Origin: Platynereis dumerilii
Lineage: Eukaryota > Annelida > Polychaeta > Phyllodocida > Nereididae
Assembly (NCBI GenBank): GCA_026936325.1
Contig: JAPTHN010000003.1
Coordinates: forward strand, 82,449,006-82,513,005
Length of the DNA: 64,000 bases
Direction: 5' to 3'
Part shown: positions 44,865 through 55,236 of the stretch, in pieces
Numbering within the stretch: the stretch's first letter is position 1
Layout: each line of letters opens with the position of its first letter
The notes under the pieces: model-generated
Database searches by the model: none
What the model was told of the DNA's origin: nothing
Seen by the model: only the letters and a program-made list of their open reading frames with translations
Made by a program: the position numbers and the translations under genes

Positions 44865-46460
44865 ATGGATATTCTCAACCGCAACATTTCTCAAACTGGA
44901 TTTTTTCAGTGTGAAACTGACCATTGGCCACGATACATCGTAATTAAAGGAAAAGATGACGAATATGGAAGGATTTCCGCAGTTACACGGGCACAAGCCA
45001 TCTGTAAGGCAATCGGGGACCCTGGGGACGTCAGGCGGTTCCCTGGTTCACTTTTGATTAAATGTCGCGACAGTGACCAAGCCAAGAAACTCCTTGCCAT
45101 GAACAAACTTGCCTCAGCCGCAGTGGAGGTGACTCCACATGAGAGACTCAACTCGATCCGAGGCGTCATCTACTCCTTTGATAGCCATGAGAGCTCCGAT
45201 GATGAGCTACTTGAATGGTTTAATTTTCGAAAGATCCCAGTTACTTCTATTTACCGAATGGGAAAAAGACAAACCAAAGAAGGTTCCACGGTGGAGACCC
45301 TCAGTCTCACTTTTAAGGGTAACCGGCTGCCCGAGGCCGTAGAAATTGGGTTCGAGGTCTGTAGGGTACGTCCCTATATCCCTAATCCTCGAAGATGTTA
45401 TCGTTGCCAAAGATACGGACACATTACTAGAGTATGTAAAAGCCGTGAAGAAGTATGCGCTAGGTGCGGAGGCTCAGACCATTCCCACACAAAGGATGAG
45501 CCATGTGGCCGCCCACCTAAGTGCGTAAATTGTAAGGGGGACCACCCTTCCTTTGACAAGACATGCCCGAGATGGAGTTTTGAGAAAATGGTCCTTGAGA
45601 TTAAGGCCAGCTCCAATATAACATTCCCCGAAGCACGAAGGATTGCTCAATCCAAATACGGCGCCAGTAGCTACGCTAAGGTGGCTGGTGGGGGGAATGC
45701 AGGTCCGTCTGCAGGATCTCAGTTTTCCCAGGGATCCGACACCCAACAATCATCCTTTCCCGGGTCATCACAACGATCGACACCAAGGAAAAAGGTTGAC
45801 CTTGACCCAAACCACAAATACTCAAAGTACAACACCCAAAATCACACTGACAAGTTCTGTGCAATGTTCGCCCAAGGAAAGATGGATGAACTCCTGGATG
45901 CACATACGAAACTAATACAACAAAAACAAGACACGACCAACAAAACGTACTCAAACGACATGCAGACAAAAACAAACAAAAGAAAATCGGATAACGGAAA
46001 TTCCGAAACACCAGCAAAGATCGCAGCCACAGAGGTTGTCGAGTCGGACCTCAACGACTCCTACGAAACTGTCGACTCTGAAGTGACAGAGGGAGAAGAA
46101 GACATGGATCTTCAAATCCCTCTCTCTATGCCAACAGAAGTAGTACAAGACAAACCAAATAACAACATCAGCCCGCAGACACAGACCAAATCCACTACTG
46201 AAATAGGTGGACAGCTGGGTCAGGGGGGCAAATCAGACAAAACCAAAAATCCCAACCACGACCAACAACCCCAAAAAACCCAGACAAATCGAATACAACA
46301 CCAAAATTCAACTCCCGACATAAAGAACACAGGCAAAGAACATCCACCAGGCACAAAAAAACCTGGTCCACCTAACACATCTACAGGGGGAAGGTCAAAC
46401 ACCAATATCACTCTGAATCGTGATCCTCTGGTGTTTAACTTTAAAACCCCCAAAAACTAA
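44865..46460 (+). CDS. LINE ORF1, nucleic-acid-binding protein with three CCHC knuckles
   Basis: 531 codons starting at ATG 44865 (MDILNRNISQTGFFQC). Residues 30-160 look like the RRM-like fold of I/Jockey-type ORF1 proteins. Three zinc knuckles follow: CYRCQRYGHITRVC, CARCGGSDHSHTKDEPC and CVNCKGDHPSFDKTC. The C-terminal third is hydrophilic and low in complexity (Gln, Asn, Thr, Pro). Such proteins coat the LINE RNA and form the RNP. The upstream ATG at 44839 is in another frame. The stop is at 46458-46460. Confidence 0.92.
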   Translation: MDILNRNISQTGFFQCETDHWPRYIVIKGKDDEYGRISAVTRAQAICKAIGDPGDVRRFPGSLLIKCRDSDQAKKLLAMNKLASAAVEVTPHERLNSIRGVIYSFDSHESSDDELLEWFNFRKIPVTSIYRMGKRQTKEGSTVETLSLTFKGNRLPEAVEIGFEVCRVRPYIPNPRRCYRCQRYGHITRVCKSREEVCARCGGSDHSHTKDEPCGRPPKCVNCKGDHPSFDKTCPRWSFEKMVLEIKASSNITFPEARRIAQSKYGASSYAKVAGGGNAGPSAGSQFSQGSDTQQSSFPGSSQRSTPRKKVDLDPNHKYSKYNTQNHTDKFCAMFAQGKMDELLDAHTKLIQQKQDTTNKTYSNDMQTKTNKRKSDNGNSETPAKIAATEVVESDLNDSYETVDSEVTEGEEDMDLQIPLSMPTEVVQDKPNNNISPQTQTKSTTEIGGQLGQGGKSDKTKNPNHDQQPQKTQTNRIQHQNSTPDIKNTGKEHPPGTKKPGPPNTSTGGRSNTNITLNRDPLVFNFKTPKN

Positions 46461-46471
46461 CTAACAAATAT

Positions 46472-49400
46472 ATGACAGAGCAACACTATTCCATGGACAA
46501 CATCATTCAGTGGAATTGTCGAGGTATAAGAGCAAATTATGACGAGCTAAAAATAATAACATCTGAGCATAAAGTGAACATCTTATGTCTCCAAGAGACC
46601 TTTTTAAAACCCTCAGACAAAATTACCCTAAGAAACTTCCACATGTATAATACTTACGGAGAAATTGTACATGACAGGGCAATAGGTGGTTCTACCATTC
46701 TGGTTAAACATGGTATAATCCATACACACCTAAATCTAACTACCGCCTTACAGGCAACTGCCATTCGCATTACATTACGTAAAACGATTACTTTATGTTG
46801 TCTTTACTTGTCCCCAAGTACGAGAGTGACACGAGAAGATCTTAATAATTTATACCAACAACTACCTGCTCCCTCAATTATTCTTGGGGATTTTAATGGT
46901 CATAGTCCTTTATGGGGCAGTACTGACCTGAACAACAGAGGCGAACTTATTGAAGATTTTATAAGTGATAATAACCTCTGTATCTTCAATGATGGATCAA
47001 ATACTTTCCTCCATTCAGGACATGGCACGTACTCTGCTATTGACATCAGCATAAGTGATCCAAATTTGTTTTTAGATTTTGAATGGAAAGTGCTAGAGGA
47101 TACACATGGAAGTGATCATTTCCCAATTCTATTGAAATCGTTAGATCTTGGGCCTAACTCCGGTTTATCAAGGTGGAAATTCAATAAAGCAGACTGGAAT
47201 CTCTTCTCAGAACTCTGCAACAAAAATATTACCCTACAGAAATATGCAGATTCCGATTCCCCTGTAGACAATTTCACAAAAGATATTATAGACATAGCAA
47301 ATAAAGCGATACCGAAATCTCAAGCCAATCCTCACCATAGCCCTAAACCTTGGTTTGACACAGAGGTCAAAGAGGCTATCAAAGCCCGCAAAAAAGCATT
47401 ACGTGCCTTTAAATCTCGCCCAACACCAGAAAATCTAAATCAATTTAAAATCTTTCGAGCAAGAGCGAGAAGGATAATAAGACAAAAGAAAAGGGCTACC
47501 TGGCAAAACTATGTCTCCAAACTTAATACCCGTACACCCAGTTCCAAAGTATGGAAAATGATAAAGAAGATACAGGGTAGAGATACATCCACACATATTC
47601 AACATCTTGTCATCGACGAAGAGGAGATAACCACAACTGAGGAAATTGCAAATAGAATAGGTGACCAATTCGCATTTAATTCCTCATCGAACAATTACAA
47701 CCAAGAATTCCAACAATTTAAAGAGAGGGCCGAGCGACAAAATTTAAATTTCCAGTCTGATAACTCTGAAGCATATAACATTCCCTTCTCCATGGAAGAG
47801 CTCATAGCGGCATTGAATAAGGCTAAAGACTCTGCTACTGGAGCAGATGAAGTTCATTACCAACTACTAAAGCATCTACCGGAAACAAGCCTTAAAATTA
47901 TGCTTCAGATTTATAATAGAATATGGGACTTTGGTACATTCCCAACGCTGTGGAAGAAAGCGATAGTAATACCAATCCCAAAACCTAACAAAGATCACAG
48001 TGATCCGCTTAACTATCGTCCGATTGCACTTACCAGTTGTCTTTGTAAGACCATGGAAAGGATGGTCAACAATAGACTAGTATGGTATTTGGAATCAACT
48101 GAAGCCATAACAGAATATCAGTGTGGTTTCAGGTCCAAAAGAAGTACCTTGGACCATTTGGTATCATTCGAAACCTACATAAGAGATGCCTTTATTAAGA
48201 AAGAACATGTAGTTGCAGTATTTTTCGACTTAGAAAAAGCTTATGACACCACTTGGAAATTTGGAATTATGAAGGACATTCATGAAATGGGTTTACGGGG
48301 AAGGCTTCCTCATTTTATAAATTCATTCCTTCAAGATCGTAACTTCCAAGTCAGAATAGGAAGCACACTATCCAACAATTTTAACCAAGAAATGGGAGTT
48401 CCTCAAGGAAGTATTCTCTCTCCGACATGTTTTAATATTAAGATTAACAACATAGTCCGACATATCAAGGAGAATATCAAGTGTTCTTTATACGTAGATG
48501 ATTTCCTCATTGCTTTTAAGTCAACCAAAATGACAAGTGTCGAACGACAATTGCAACTTAACCTAAACAGGTTGCAAAAATGGTCATATGAGAATGGTTT
48601 TAAATTCTCCAAAAATAAAACGGTATGTATGCACTTCTATCCTCCCAGAAGCTTTCAGCCGGATCCAATCCTAATGTTAGAAAATTCGAAAATCAAAGTA
48701 GTAAACCAGTACAAATTCCTAGGAGTTTTACTGGATTCTAAATTCTCCTTTATTCCACATATCAAAGAACTTAAAGCTAAAGGTTTAAAATCTCTTAATC
48801 TTCTCAAAGTAGTCAGCAAGCTCAGTTGGGGTGGAGACACCACTGTATTGCTACGACTATATAGGGCTATAACCCGATCACGTCTCGATTACGGGAGTAT
48901 TGTATATGGATCAGCAAGACCGTCTTACCTCCGATGTCTAAATGCAGTACACCATCTCGGCATTCGCCTGTGTCTTGGGGCATTTAGAACATCGCCAATC
49001 GAGAGTCTATATGTCCTTGCGAAAGAGCCACCACTGTCACTACGGCGAATAAAACTTTCGCTGCAATATTTTGTAAAACTGGCAGCATGTTCAACAAATC
49101 CGGCTTTTTACCCGGTATTTCAGCCAAAGTACCAACAAATTTATATGACTAAACAAAGTGTTATAAAACCCCTAGGGCTTAGAATGAAACCCTACTATGA
49201 CATAATAAACAAAGACAACTGCATAGTTGCTGAAGTGCAGGTTCCATCCATTGCTCCGTGGACCCTTCCTTTACCAATTTGTATTCTAGACCTGACAAGT
49301 CTTAAAAAATCTTCTACAAGTCCCCTGGAATACCAGAGTAAATTCCTCATAATAAAATCCCGGTATCCATCATTCAAGTTTCTTTACACGGATGGGTCCA

Positions 49401-50170
49401 AAGATGGACTTCTGACTGGTTACGCAGTCACCTCCGCAAAGACAAGTTATTGTAATGAACGTATACCTGATGTGTGCTCGATATTCACAGCGGAACTGAC
49501 AGCTATCTACAAGGCGGTAGAAATGGCAGTCAACTCAGAAACAAACAATTTTGTAATTTGCTCTGACTCAAAGTCTGCATTGCAGGCAATTGCCAACAAG
49601 CAGGTGGAAACCCCTCTTGTATTAGACATTCTTTTTACCTTAGCAGTGATGAAAGAAAACAAGGAGATTATATTTTGTTGGATTCCAAGTCATGTTGATA
49701 TCAAAGGAAATGAGATGGCTGATCTTCATGCGAAGAGAGCCTTAAGTAAAAACTTAACGGACTATGTTGTCCCTTATACGGATTTTAGAAAGCATATCAA
49801 TGACTTTACCAAGTATAGTTGGCAAGTACGATGGAATGCTTGCCAACGAAACAAGCTACGCACAATACTACCACACGTCATGAAAGATATAAAAATTGAT
49901 GTACATTCACGCAGAGAGCAAATCGTAATTCATAGATGTCTTATAGGGCACAGCAGATTAACCCACTCACACTTATTAAACAATGACGCAGCACCAATAT
50001 GCGAAAGGTGTCAAGTACCACTTTCGATCAAACATATTCTTTTAGAATGTAATAACAATCTATATCACCGACCCTTTCAATCAGGTAATCTCAAACACTT
50101 ATTCTTTGAAAATTCAGCATCCAGTATAACACAGTTCCTCAGAGATAACGACTACTTCTACAAATTATGA
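46472..50170 (+). CDS. LINE ORF2: endonuclease, reverse transcriptase and RNase H, intact
   Basis: 1232 codons from ATG 46472, 11 bp after the ORF1 stop and one frame over, so it is translated by reinitiation or a similar mechanism. The APE-type endonuclease (residues 5-230) has IQWNCRGIRA, LCLQETF, ILGDFNGHSPLWGS and GSDHFPI. The RT (about 480-760) has FFDLEKAYDTTW, GVPQGSILSPTCFN and LYVDDFLIAF. RNase H (about 965-1095) has LYTDGSKDG, FTAELTAIYKA, VICSDSKSALQAI and WIPSHVDIKGNEMAD. A C-terminal CxxC..H..C finger-like end (CERCQVPLSIKHILLEC) follows. All expected catalytic residues are present. Confidence 0.95.
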   Translation: MTEQHYSMDNIIQWNCRGIRANYDELKIITSEHKVNILCLQETFLKPSDKITLRNFHMYNTYGEIVHDRAIGGSTILVKHGIIHTHLNLTTALQATAIRITLRKTITLCCLYLSPSTRVTREDLNNLYQQLPAPSIILGDFNGHSPLWGSTDLNNRGELIEDFISDNNLCIFNDGSNTFLHSGHGTYSAIDISISDPNLFLDFEWKVLEDTHGSDHFPILLKSLDLGPNSGLSRWKFNKADWNLFSELCNKNITLQKYADSDSPVDNFTKDIIDIANKAIPKSQANPHHSPKPWFDTEVKEAIKARKKALRAFKSRPTPENLNQFKIFRARARRIIRQKKRATWQNYVSKLNTRTPSSKVWKMIKKIQGRDTSTHIQHLVIDEEEITTTEEIANRIGDQFAFNSSSNNYNQEFQQFKERAERQNLNFQSDNSEAYNIPFSMEELIAALNKAKDSATGADEVHYQLLKHLPETSLKIMLQIYNRIWDFGTFPTLWKKAIVIPIPKPNKDHSDPLNYRPIALTSCLCKTMERMVNNRLVWYLESTEAITEYQCGFRSKRSTLDHLVSFETYIRDAFIKKEHVVAVFFDLEKAYDTTWKFGIMKDIHEMGLRGRLPHFINSFLQDRNFQVRIGSTLSNNFNQEMGVPQGSILSPTCFNIKINNIVRHIKENIKCSLYVDDFLIAFKSTKMTSVERQLQLNLNRLQKWSYENGFKFSKNKTVCMHFYPPRSFQPDPILMLENSKIKVVNQYKFLGVLLDSKFSFIPHIKELKAKGLKSLNLLKVVSKLSWGGDTTVLLRLYRAITRSRLDYGSIVYGSARPSYLRCLNAVHHLGIRLCLGAFRTSPIESLYVLAKEPPLSLRRIKLSLQYFVKLAACSTNPAFYPVFQPKYQQIYMTKQSVIKPLGLRMKPYYDIINKDNCIVAEVQVPSIAPWTLPLPICILDLTSLKKSSTSPLEYQSKFLIIKSRYPSFKFLYTDGSKDGLLTGYAVTSAKTSYCNERIPDVCSIFTAELTAIYKAVEMAVNSETNNFVICSDSKSALQAIANKQVETPLVLDILFTLAVMKENKEIIFCWIPSHVDIKGNEMADLHAKRALSKNLTDYVVPYTDFRKHINDFTKYSWQVRWNACQRNKLRTILPHVMKDIKIDVHSRREQIVIHRCLIGHSRLTHSHLLNNDAAPICERCQVPLSIKHILLECNNNLYHRPFQSGNLKHLFFENSASSITQFLRDNDYFYKL

Positions 50171-51556
50171 GAAATTAGTTCCAGGATAATCTATCTAACC
50201 AATGTTGCCTCTAAATAGCCCACACTGGTGCTGATGGGGCGTAAAACACAAATTCACTCACTCACTCACACCCCTGACGGTTTCACTGTAAATTTAGTCT
50301 TTCACAGTGTTAAACTACACATAGGCTAATGCTTGGACTGGTCATTCCAATTCGGAAAGAGCTTCAACAGCTCAATAGACAATTCATTCATGACAATAAT
50401 TTTTTTAAGAGAGAAGGAAAGAGGTACAATTCTCAAAATGAGTTTAGTTAGTTGTGAATTTTATGCAGGAGAAGTTACAATGCATTACATGATATGAGAG
50501 TTGATTGCTTGCCACTCTTTCCTAGCCTATAAAAATACATTTGAGATGTTCTTTTACTTCAAAAGCCACAATATGCTTCCCACATCCTGGTTAAGGATAA
50601 TCTTAAGTTCTTACCAGTCAAACACCGCAAAGTTCTCGAATTTGGGTCACTTCTAGCATTTTTCCATTTTTACAGTGTATTGTTTGTCACACTTTTTTGA
50701 CATAAGTCAGTAAATATTTTTAATTCATCAAAACTTCTTTGAAATGCATTACAGAGCTTAGTCATATTTTCAAGCTTGTTAATTGTTTTATAAGCCATTA
50801 CACATGTATTCTAGTGGTGGGATAAACCAGATTTTTTAAAACTTGAATTTCTCAAAAAATTCCCAACAGATTTTTTTCGTTTTTGTCTTAAAATGTTTGT
50901 ATGATCGTGTAGTTTCAGGTGGTATAGGTCCCGTTCCGGGCTCATTTTTTTATCCCCAATGTTTCTTCAGGAGCGCTGTGTGTACAATGGTGCTCCTTAC
51001 TTGCAGTATTTTGCTACAACAACTCTTAACTATATATCTCTAAAAGAAATAATGTATTTTTAATATATATGTCTTACATAATTATTGTCATTTTTATAAT
51101 TGTACTTAATTGGTGCTTCTACTATTAGATGTAGCTTCTATCCCTCCTTTTGTACATATATATCTCCTATCTGGTCTTTTAGTAGTTGTAGTTGTTTTTA
51201 CACTTTGCTTTCTTATTATGACAAATGTATCTTGTTGATATTTTGTGTCAATAAAAACCTATATATATATATTATCATGATGACTGGATTAAGCTCTCAG
51301 AATTTTCGCAATCCATTAAAAAACTCATTTTACAAACTGTCATTGTAAAATCCATTTTGACACATGCAATTCAGGATTCATATTGTAGAAACAATCTTTA
51401 CAAAGGTATCTTGAGTGTCTTCTTTCCTGAACTGCTGCATCTTCATTTCATGTCAATGGGACATCAACACAATGCATTCCAGAAGAGTGCCATCCTGAGC
51501 CACAGAATACAACATTTCACCGAAAGAGTATTTCACATCTGTGCAGTGTGCATATA

Positions 51557-51958
51557 CAGTACAACCATCTTAAAATGGCTCAACATAGTTATCCGTAGTG
51601 ATCCAGAGCGGTCTGGATTAAGAGTGATCTGTAGTGATCTGAGATGATATAACTCTATCTGTAGTTATCTGCTAATCCACTTTTAGTGAAAATCAATCAT
51701 GTCAATTATTTAGTATTATATGTCAAAGAACATATAAAATCCATCTAACAATTGAACATATTGATTAAGGAAACATATCCAGAAGTTATTTGGAACAGAA
51801 AAGTAAATTTGTTAATATTAATTTTGATTAATAGATACAGATCACATCAGATCACTCCAGATCGATCACTCCATATCAACCAAGATTGCCATGGATCACT
51901 ACAGATCGATAGATAAGTGTCGATCCAAACTGACGAGCCATTTTATGATGTTGTACTG
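51557..51958. mobile_element. 402-bp MITE with TA duplication and AGTGATCT motifs
   Basis: CAGTACAACCATCTTAAAAT pairs with ATTTTATGATGTTGTACTG at the right end. TA flanks both ends, as for Tc1/mariner relatives. GTGATCTG, GTGATCCA and GATCACTCC words cluster next to both ends, with opposite sense at the two sides. Noncoding. Confidence 0.82.
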
Positions 51959-52884
51959 TATGTGTATTAGTACTGTATTACTGAGAAACTTTAGCACAGT
52001 TCTGCTGAGTTCTGCTGGATGCAGATCTGAGAGGCAGCTTTCTTAGTACCCTAAAAGCCAATCCCATAGCAAATTTTACTTGGATTTCATCAGTCTGCCA
52101 CCTCACTGCATTTGTCAGCCTGCAACAGACTGGTTTCAGTAAGTGATACTTGATGTCCATGATGCCCCTCTCAACAGAATCACTAACAACTGCAATGTAT
52201 TTGATGATATTAAATATGGCTACATATTATTTTCCTGTTTCTTGTAAACATGTCTGGTGGCAAGACCAACCAATTTCCTGTCATGTCGAGATACTCAAAT
52301 AGTCATGATGAAGGTCCAACAAATGACTCCAAGTCAAAGGTCATCATGTCCTGTCGCTTGGGCCTATTAAATCAGGTTAAGAGGCATTATGTTCAGTTAT
52401 TGAGCAAGAACTTGTAACATCTAGCTCCAGTGCAGTGTCAAAAAAAGCTGAGCACAACCAGAGGTTTCGTCAGGTACTATAGAACAGAATAATGAATTTG
52501 CTAAGCTCCTGATGACATTTGACTTGAATCTTTCATTAGAGCTTCGGAAGGGCTGCTATTTGAGGATCTCGACATAACACTAAATTGGTTGGCCTTGCCA
52601 CAGCAAACAGCAATGTGGGAAACAGGAACAGAATATGTAACCATGTTCAACATCATCAAACACATTGCTGGTGTAAGGCTTCAGTCAGAACGAGCATCTA
52701 GAACTTTGCAAATGTGGCAATTGTCATTGCATGGTCTTGGTGTCGTGCTCACACAGAATGAGTTTTTAAACCAAGACCAAATTTGCACCTACTAAAGACC
52801 CTTTTTCATTGCGTATATGTTAATTAACATTTGAGCTGTACAAATGTGTTCGAAGTAATTTCCTAAGAGGGGGATAATCACTAG
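51959..52884. other. noncoding intron sequence
   Basis: No supported coding, RNA or tandem feature. Short open frames have no motifs. Confidence 0.45.
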
Positions 52885-52985
52885 GGTTACTGGCTGAGTC
52901 ACCTGGACTAATGGTGGGGAGCGGTCTCTATAATCCTCTTCTTAATTGCATCCCATCCTAATTAGCAACCAAATACATAATATTG
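52885..52985 (+). mobile_element. eroded SINE remnant, first family
   Basis: CTGAGTCACCTGGACTAATG and CATCCCATCCTAATTAGCAA match the SINE body loosely. There is no tRNA-like head. Confidence 0.45.
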
Positions 52986-53107
52986 CTTCCCAAGATTTTG
53001 AACAAAAAGGTTGTGTTACTAAATCGCCAAATTAAATATTTTGCTCATCTTGCAATGATTATACCACTTACTACATTCATTTACATATCTGTACAATATT
53101 GTAAAGG

Positions 53108-53815
53108 AAAAGCTAACCCACTGCAAATGTTGAACTCTATGCCTTCCACTTCCAATTGATACAAATTAATGGATAATGAAATGCTCATGTCCAGAAATCC
53201 CTAAAAGACAGGTATTGATTGGTGCTTTGCAATAGTTTTAAAACTGCAGGAAAAAAACAGCCAATTTTAATCCAAGGGCTGAATTGAACGAATATTACTT
53301 GTTATGAAGTAGGCATAACCTCTTTGTGATTCAGTTTCATCATGGGTGACTTCAGCACCCTCAAAAACCCTCATTTGACAGTTTCAGGGGCATTAACTGA
53401 TTTTAGACAGGAAAATAGCCACTTTTTATGCTCGAAAATTGTCGTTTTCGGTAACCCGAGGGCTGAATTGACCATTTATGGCATGTTATGAAGTCATCTT
53501 GACCTCTGGGTAATCTATTATCATCATAGATGAACTTAGCACTCTCTAAAACCCTATAAGAACAATTTTAGTGCCACTGGGATGATTTCAAACAGGAAAA
53601 TAGCCACTTTTTGTGCTCGAAAATAGTCATTTTCGGGTCCCTTGAGGGGCCCTCCAAAGATGGTGCTGGGGGGGGTCTAACCCTCAATGGATTTGGCCGA
53701 AATTTGGTTTGTGGCCTTTGTACACATGGGAGCACAACTGAGCCCAAAAAGAGCTTGATCCGAAAATATTTTTGAAAAATGGGACTCCCTATTGCCACTC
53801 AGTGGCAAGTGTGCA
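53108..53815. repeat. right arm of the 15-kb-spaced inverted pair
   Basis: Inverted match to 38790-39478 through GGAAAATAGCCACTTTTTAT, GACCTCTGGGTAATCTATTA and GGGAGCACAACTGAGCCC. It has roughly the same length as the left arm, with small insertions and deletions. Confidence 0.85.
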
Positions 53816-53859
53816 ATTCCGCGAGCGGTCCAAATAAACTGGGTGTTAGGTACTCCCAA

Positions 53860-54610
53860 AATTCTGTGGAAGAAACCAGGGCTGTTTCTGAGTATGCTAA
53901 ATTGCTGATGGCCTTGTCTACTTTTCCCAGGGAATGTGATTGCTGAGTGTTACTCTGGTTTACCTCAATGTTGAATAGATCTTTGTGAATGTGCCATGAA
54001 ATTGGAAGTATTTCATTGGAGCTGCAATGCTGCAGCATTCAAAACTTAACTTTGTGCCAAATGGCAGCAGCATGCAGTTCTCATTTTCACCAGACTAGGG
54101 CTTCCCTTTATTCTTATTGATACACTAAATTTTGAATCACAATTTGGACATACTCTTAAAATTGGACTAAAGTTCCAACATAAAATATAAATTATATGTG
54201 GAAAATTCTGCTATGTGAAGTTTTGCCCGCCAATGCATGGAAGGGTTGCGTACCAGCATAAAGGTATTTGTAGCACAACACTTATTAATGTGGAACAATA
54301 ATTACATGCAAAAAATTCAGTGTAATTATAAAATTAACAAATGAAAATGTTTTCGGTATGATTCTTTATTATTATCTGTCAGTCTGGTGAAAATGAGAAC
54401 TGCATGCTGCTGCCACCTGACACAAAAGTTGATTTTGTATGCTGCATCATTGCTGTCTCAAAAAAGTGTTCCAATTTCATTGCACATTCACAAAATTTCT
54501 ATTCAACATTGATGTATACCAGAGTCAGACTCGGCAATCATATTCTCTAAGTAGACAAGGCCATCAGCACACTCAGAAACAGCCCCGGTGTCTTCCAGAC
54601 AAAATTGTGT
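53860..54610. mobile_element. fold-back element with arms of about 230 bp
   Basis: AGGGCTGTTTCTGAGTATGC through GGCAGCAGCATGCAGTTCTC and TTTTCACCAGACT (53875-54098) is inverted at 54380-54595. The loop is about 280 bp and noncoding. The arms have diverged, so the copy is not recent. Confidence 0.75.
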
Positions 54611-54755
54611 GTGTTCCTCTGATTGAAATGATGTGGACGCCCGCAGGAGCTCGCAGAATAACACACTAATCTCTAGGTGCAACACAACACAGCATATGTT
54701 CTGATCTGTGGCAATGCAAGAGCAGTCCACTTGTAGACAGATTATCTGTCAAATA

Positions 54756-55050
54756 ACTATGAATCCTTGAATTTTCTTCATTGACTCGGAGCATGATGTC
54801 ATGTTGAGGTCGGTTGTGGATCATCTTCGTGTTTGGCAATGGAAGATCACTAAACCAACAATTCTAATCAATACAGTTTCAAAAACAATCATTTTAAGTC
54901 TGTAGTGTAGCTGTTATCGATAACAACAGAAGGTTAAGTGATCCTTAACTGTGAATTGCCAAACACTAGGATAATCCACAACCAGCCTCGGCGTGACATC
55001 ATGCACGCTCTCTGGCGAACAAAAGAAAATAAAGGATGCATAGTTTTTGG
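54756..55050. mobile_element. 295-bp fold-back MITE
   Basis: ATGATGTCATGTTGAGGTCG, GGTTGTGGATCATCTTCGTG and TTTGGCAA (54790-54845) pair with TTGCCAAACACTAGGATAATCC and ACAACCAGCCTCGGCGTGAC (54955-55000). TATCGATA lies near the centre. It ends 186 bp before exon 5 of the unrecognised gene. Confidence 0.72.
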
Positions 55051-55236
55051 ATGGATAATAAAGATTTTGTGCAGATCCAAATGAATCTGGTGAAAATTTG
55101 TTTAATATTGTGACAAATTTGTTTATAAAAGGCTGTTAGGGTACATGTGAGCAATGAAACAACACTTTTTTTTAGTTAATTAACGAATTGAAAGAAACTT
55201 GTATGTCTTTTTTTCATACAAATATTCATCTTTCAG

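Larger units (their letters stand above)
44327..50269 (+). mobile_element. full-length I-superfamily LINE with 15-bp target duplication
   Basis: A perfect 15-bp direct repeat, ACCCCTGACGGTTTC, lies at 44312-44326 and 50270-50284. Between them are a 5' UTR of about 540 bp with a GC-rich start, two intact ORFs 11 bp apart and a 99-bp 3' UTR. The 3' UTR ends GGGGCGTAAAACACAAATTC and an ACTC simple-repeat tail. RNase H after the RT together with CCHC knuckles in ORF1 places it in the I superfamily (I/Nimb-like). The intact frames and unmutated duplication indicate a recent insertion. Confidence 0.93.
43185..50978. mobile_element. hAT-like non-autonomous element with 400-bp inverted arms, carrying a LINE
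   Basis: The left end CAGCGCTCGTGAAGAAAC matches the inverted right end (GTTTCTTCAGGAGCGCTG) with one mismatch. The inverted homology runs for about 400 bp (43185-43590 and 50585-50978), including TGAGCCCGGAACGGGACCTA. The 8-bp flanks are CCTGTACA and TGTGTACA, six of eight identical, and the ends start CAG, both in line with hAT. Apart from the nested LINE it has no coding region, so it is non-autonomous and about 1.8 kb without the LINE. Confidence 0.75.
40540..51283 (+). mobile_element. 5'-truncated LINE split in its 3' UTR by a hAT-like element
   Basis: The coding part lies at 40548-42692 and the first part of its 3' UTR at 42693-43184. The 3' UTR resumes after the insertion at 50979 and ends GTCAATAAAAACCTATATAT at 51240-51283. 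The copy at 36306 has the same ending. The endonuclease domain is missing at the 5' side. The start is placed where the family homology begins; the exact edge is uncertain. Confidence 0.83.

Noticed and set aside
44865-46460. Retroviral Gag because of the CCHC knuckles
   Set aside because: Three knuckles plus a downstream APE endonuclease, no protease, integrase or LTRs; this is LINE ORF1.
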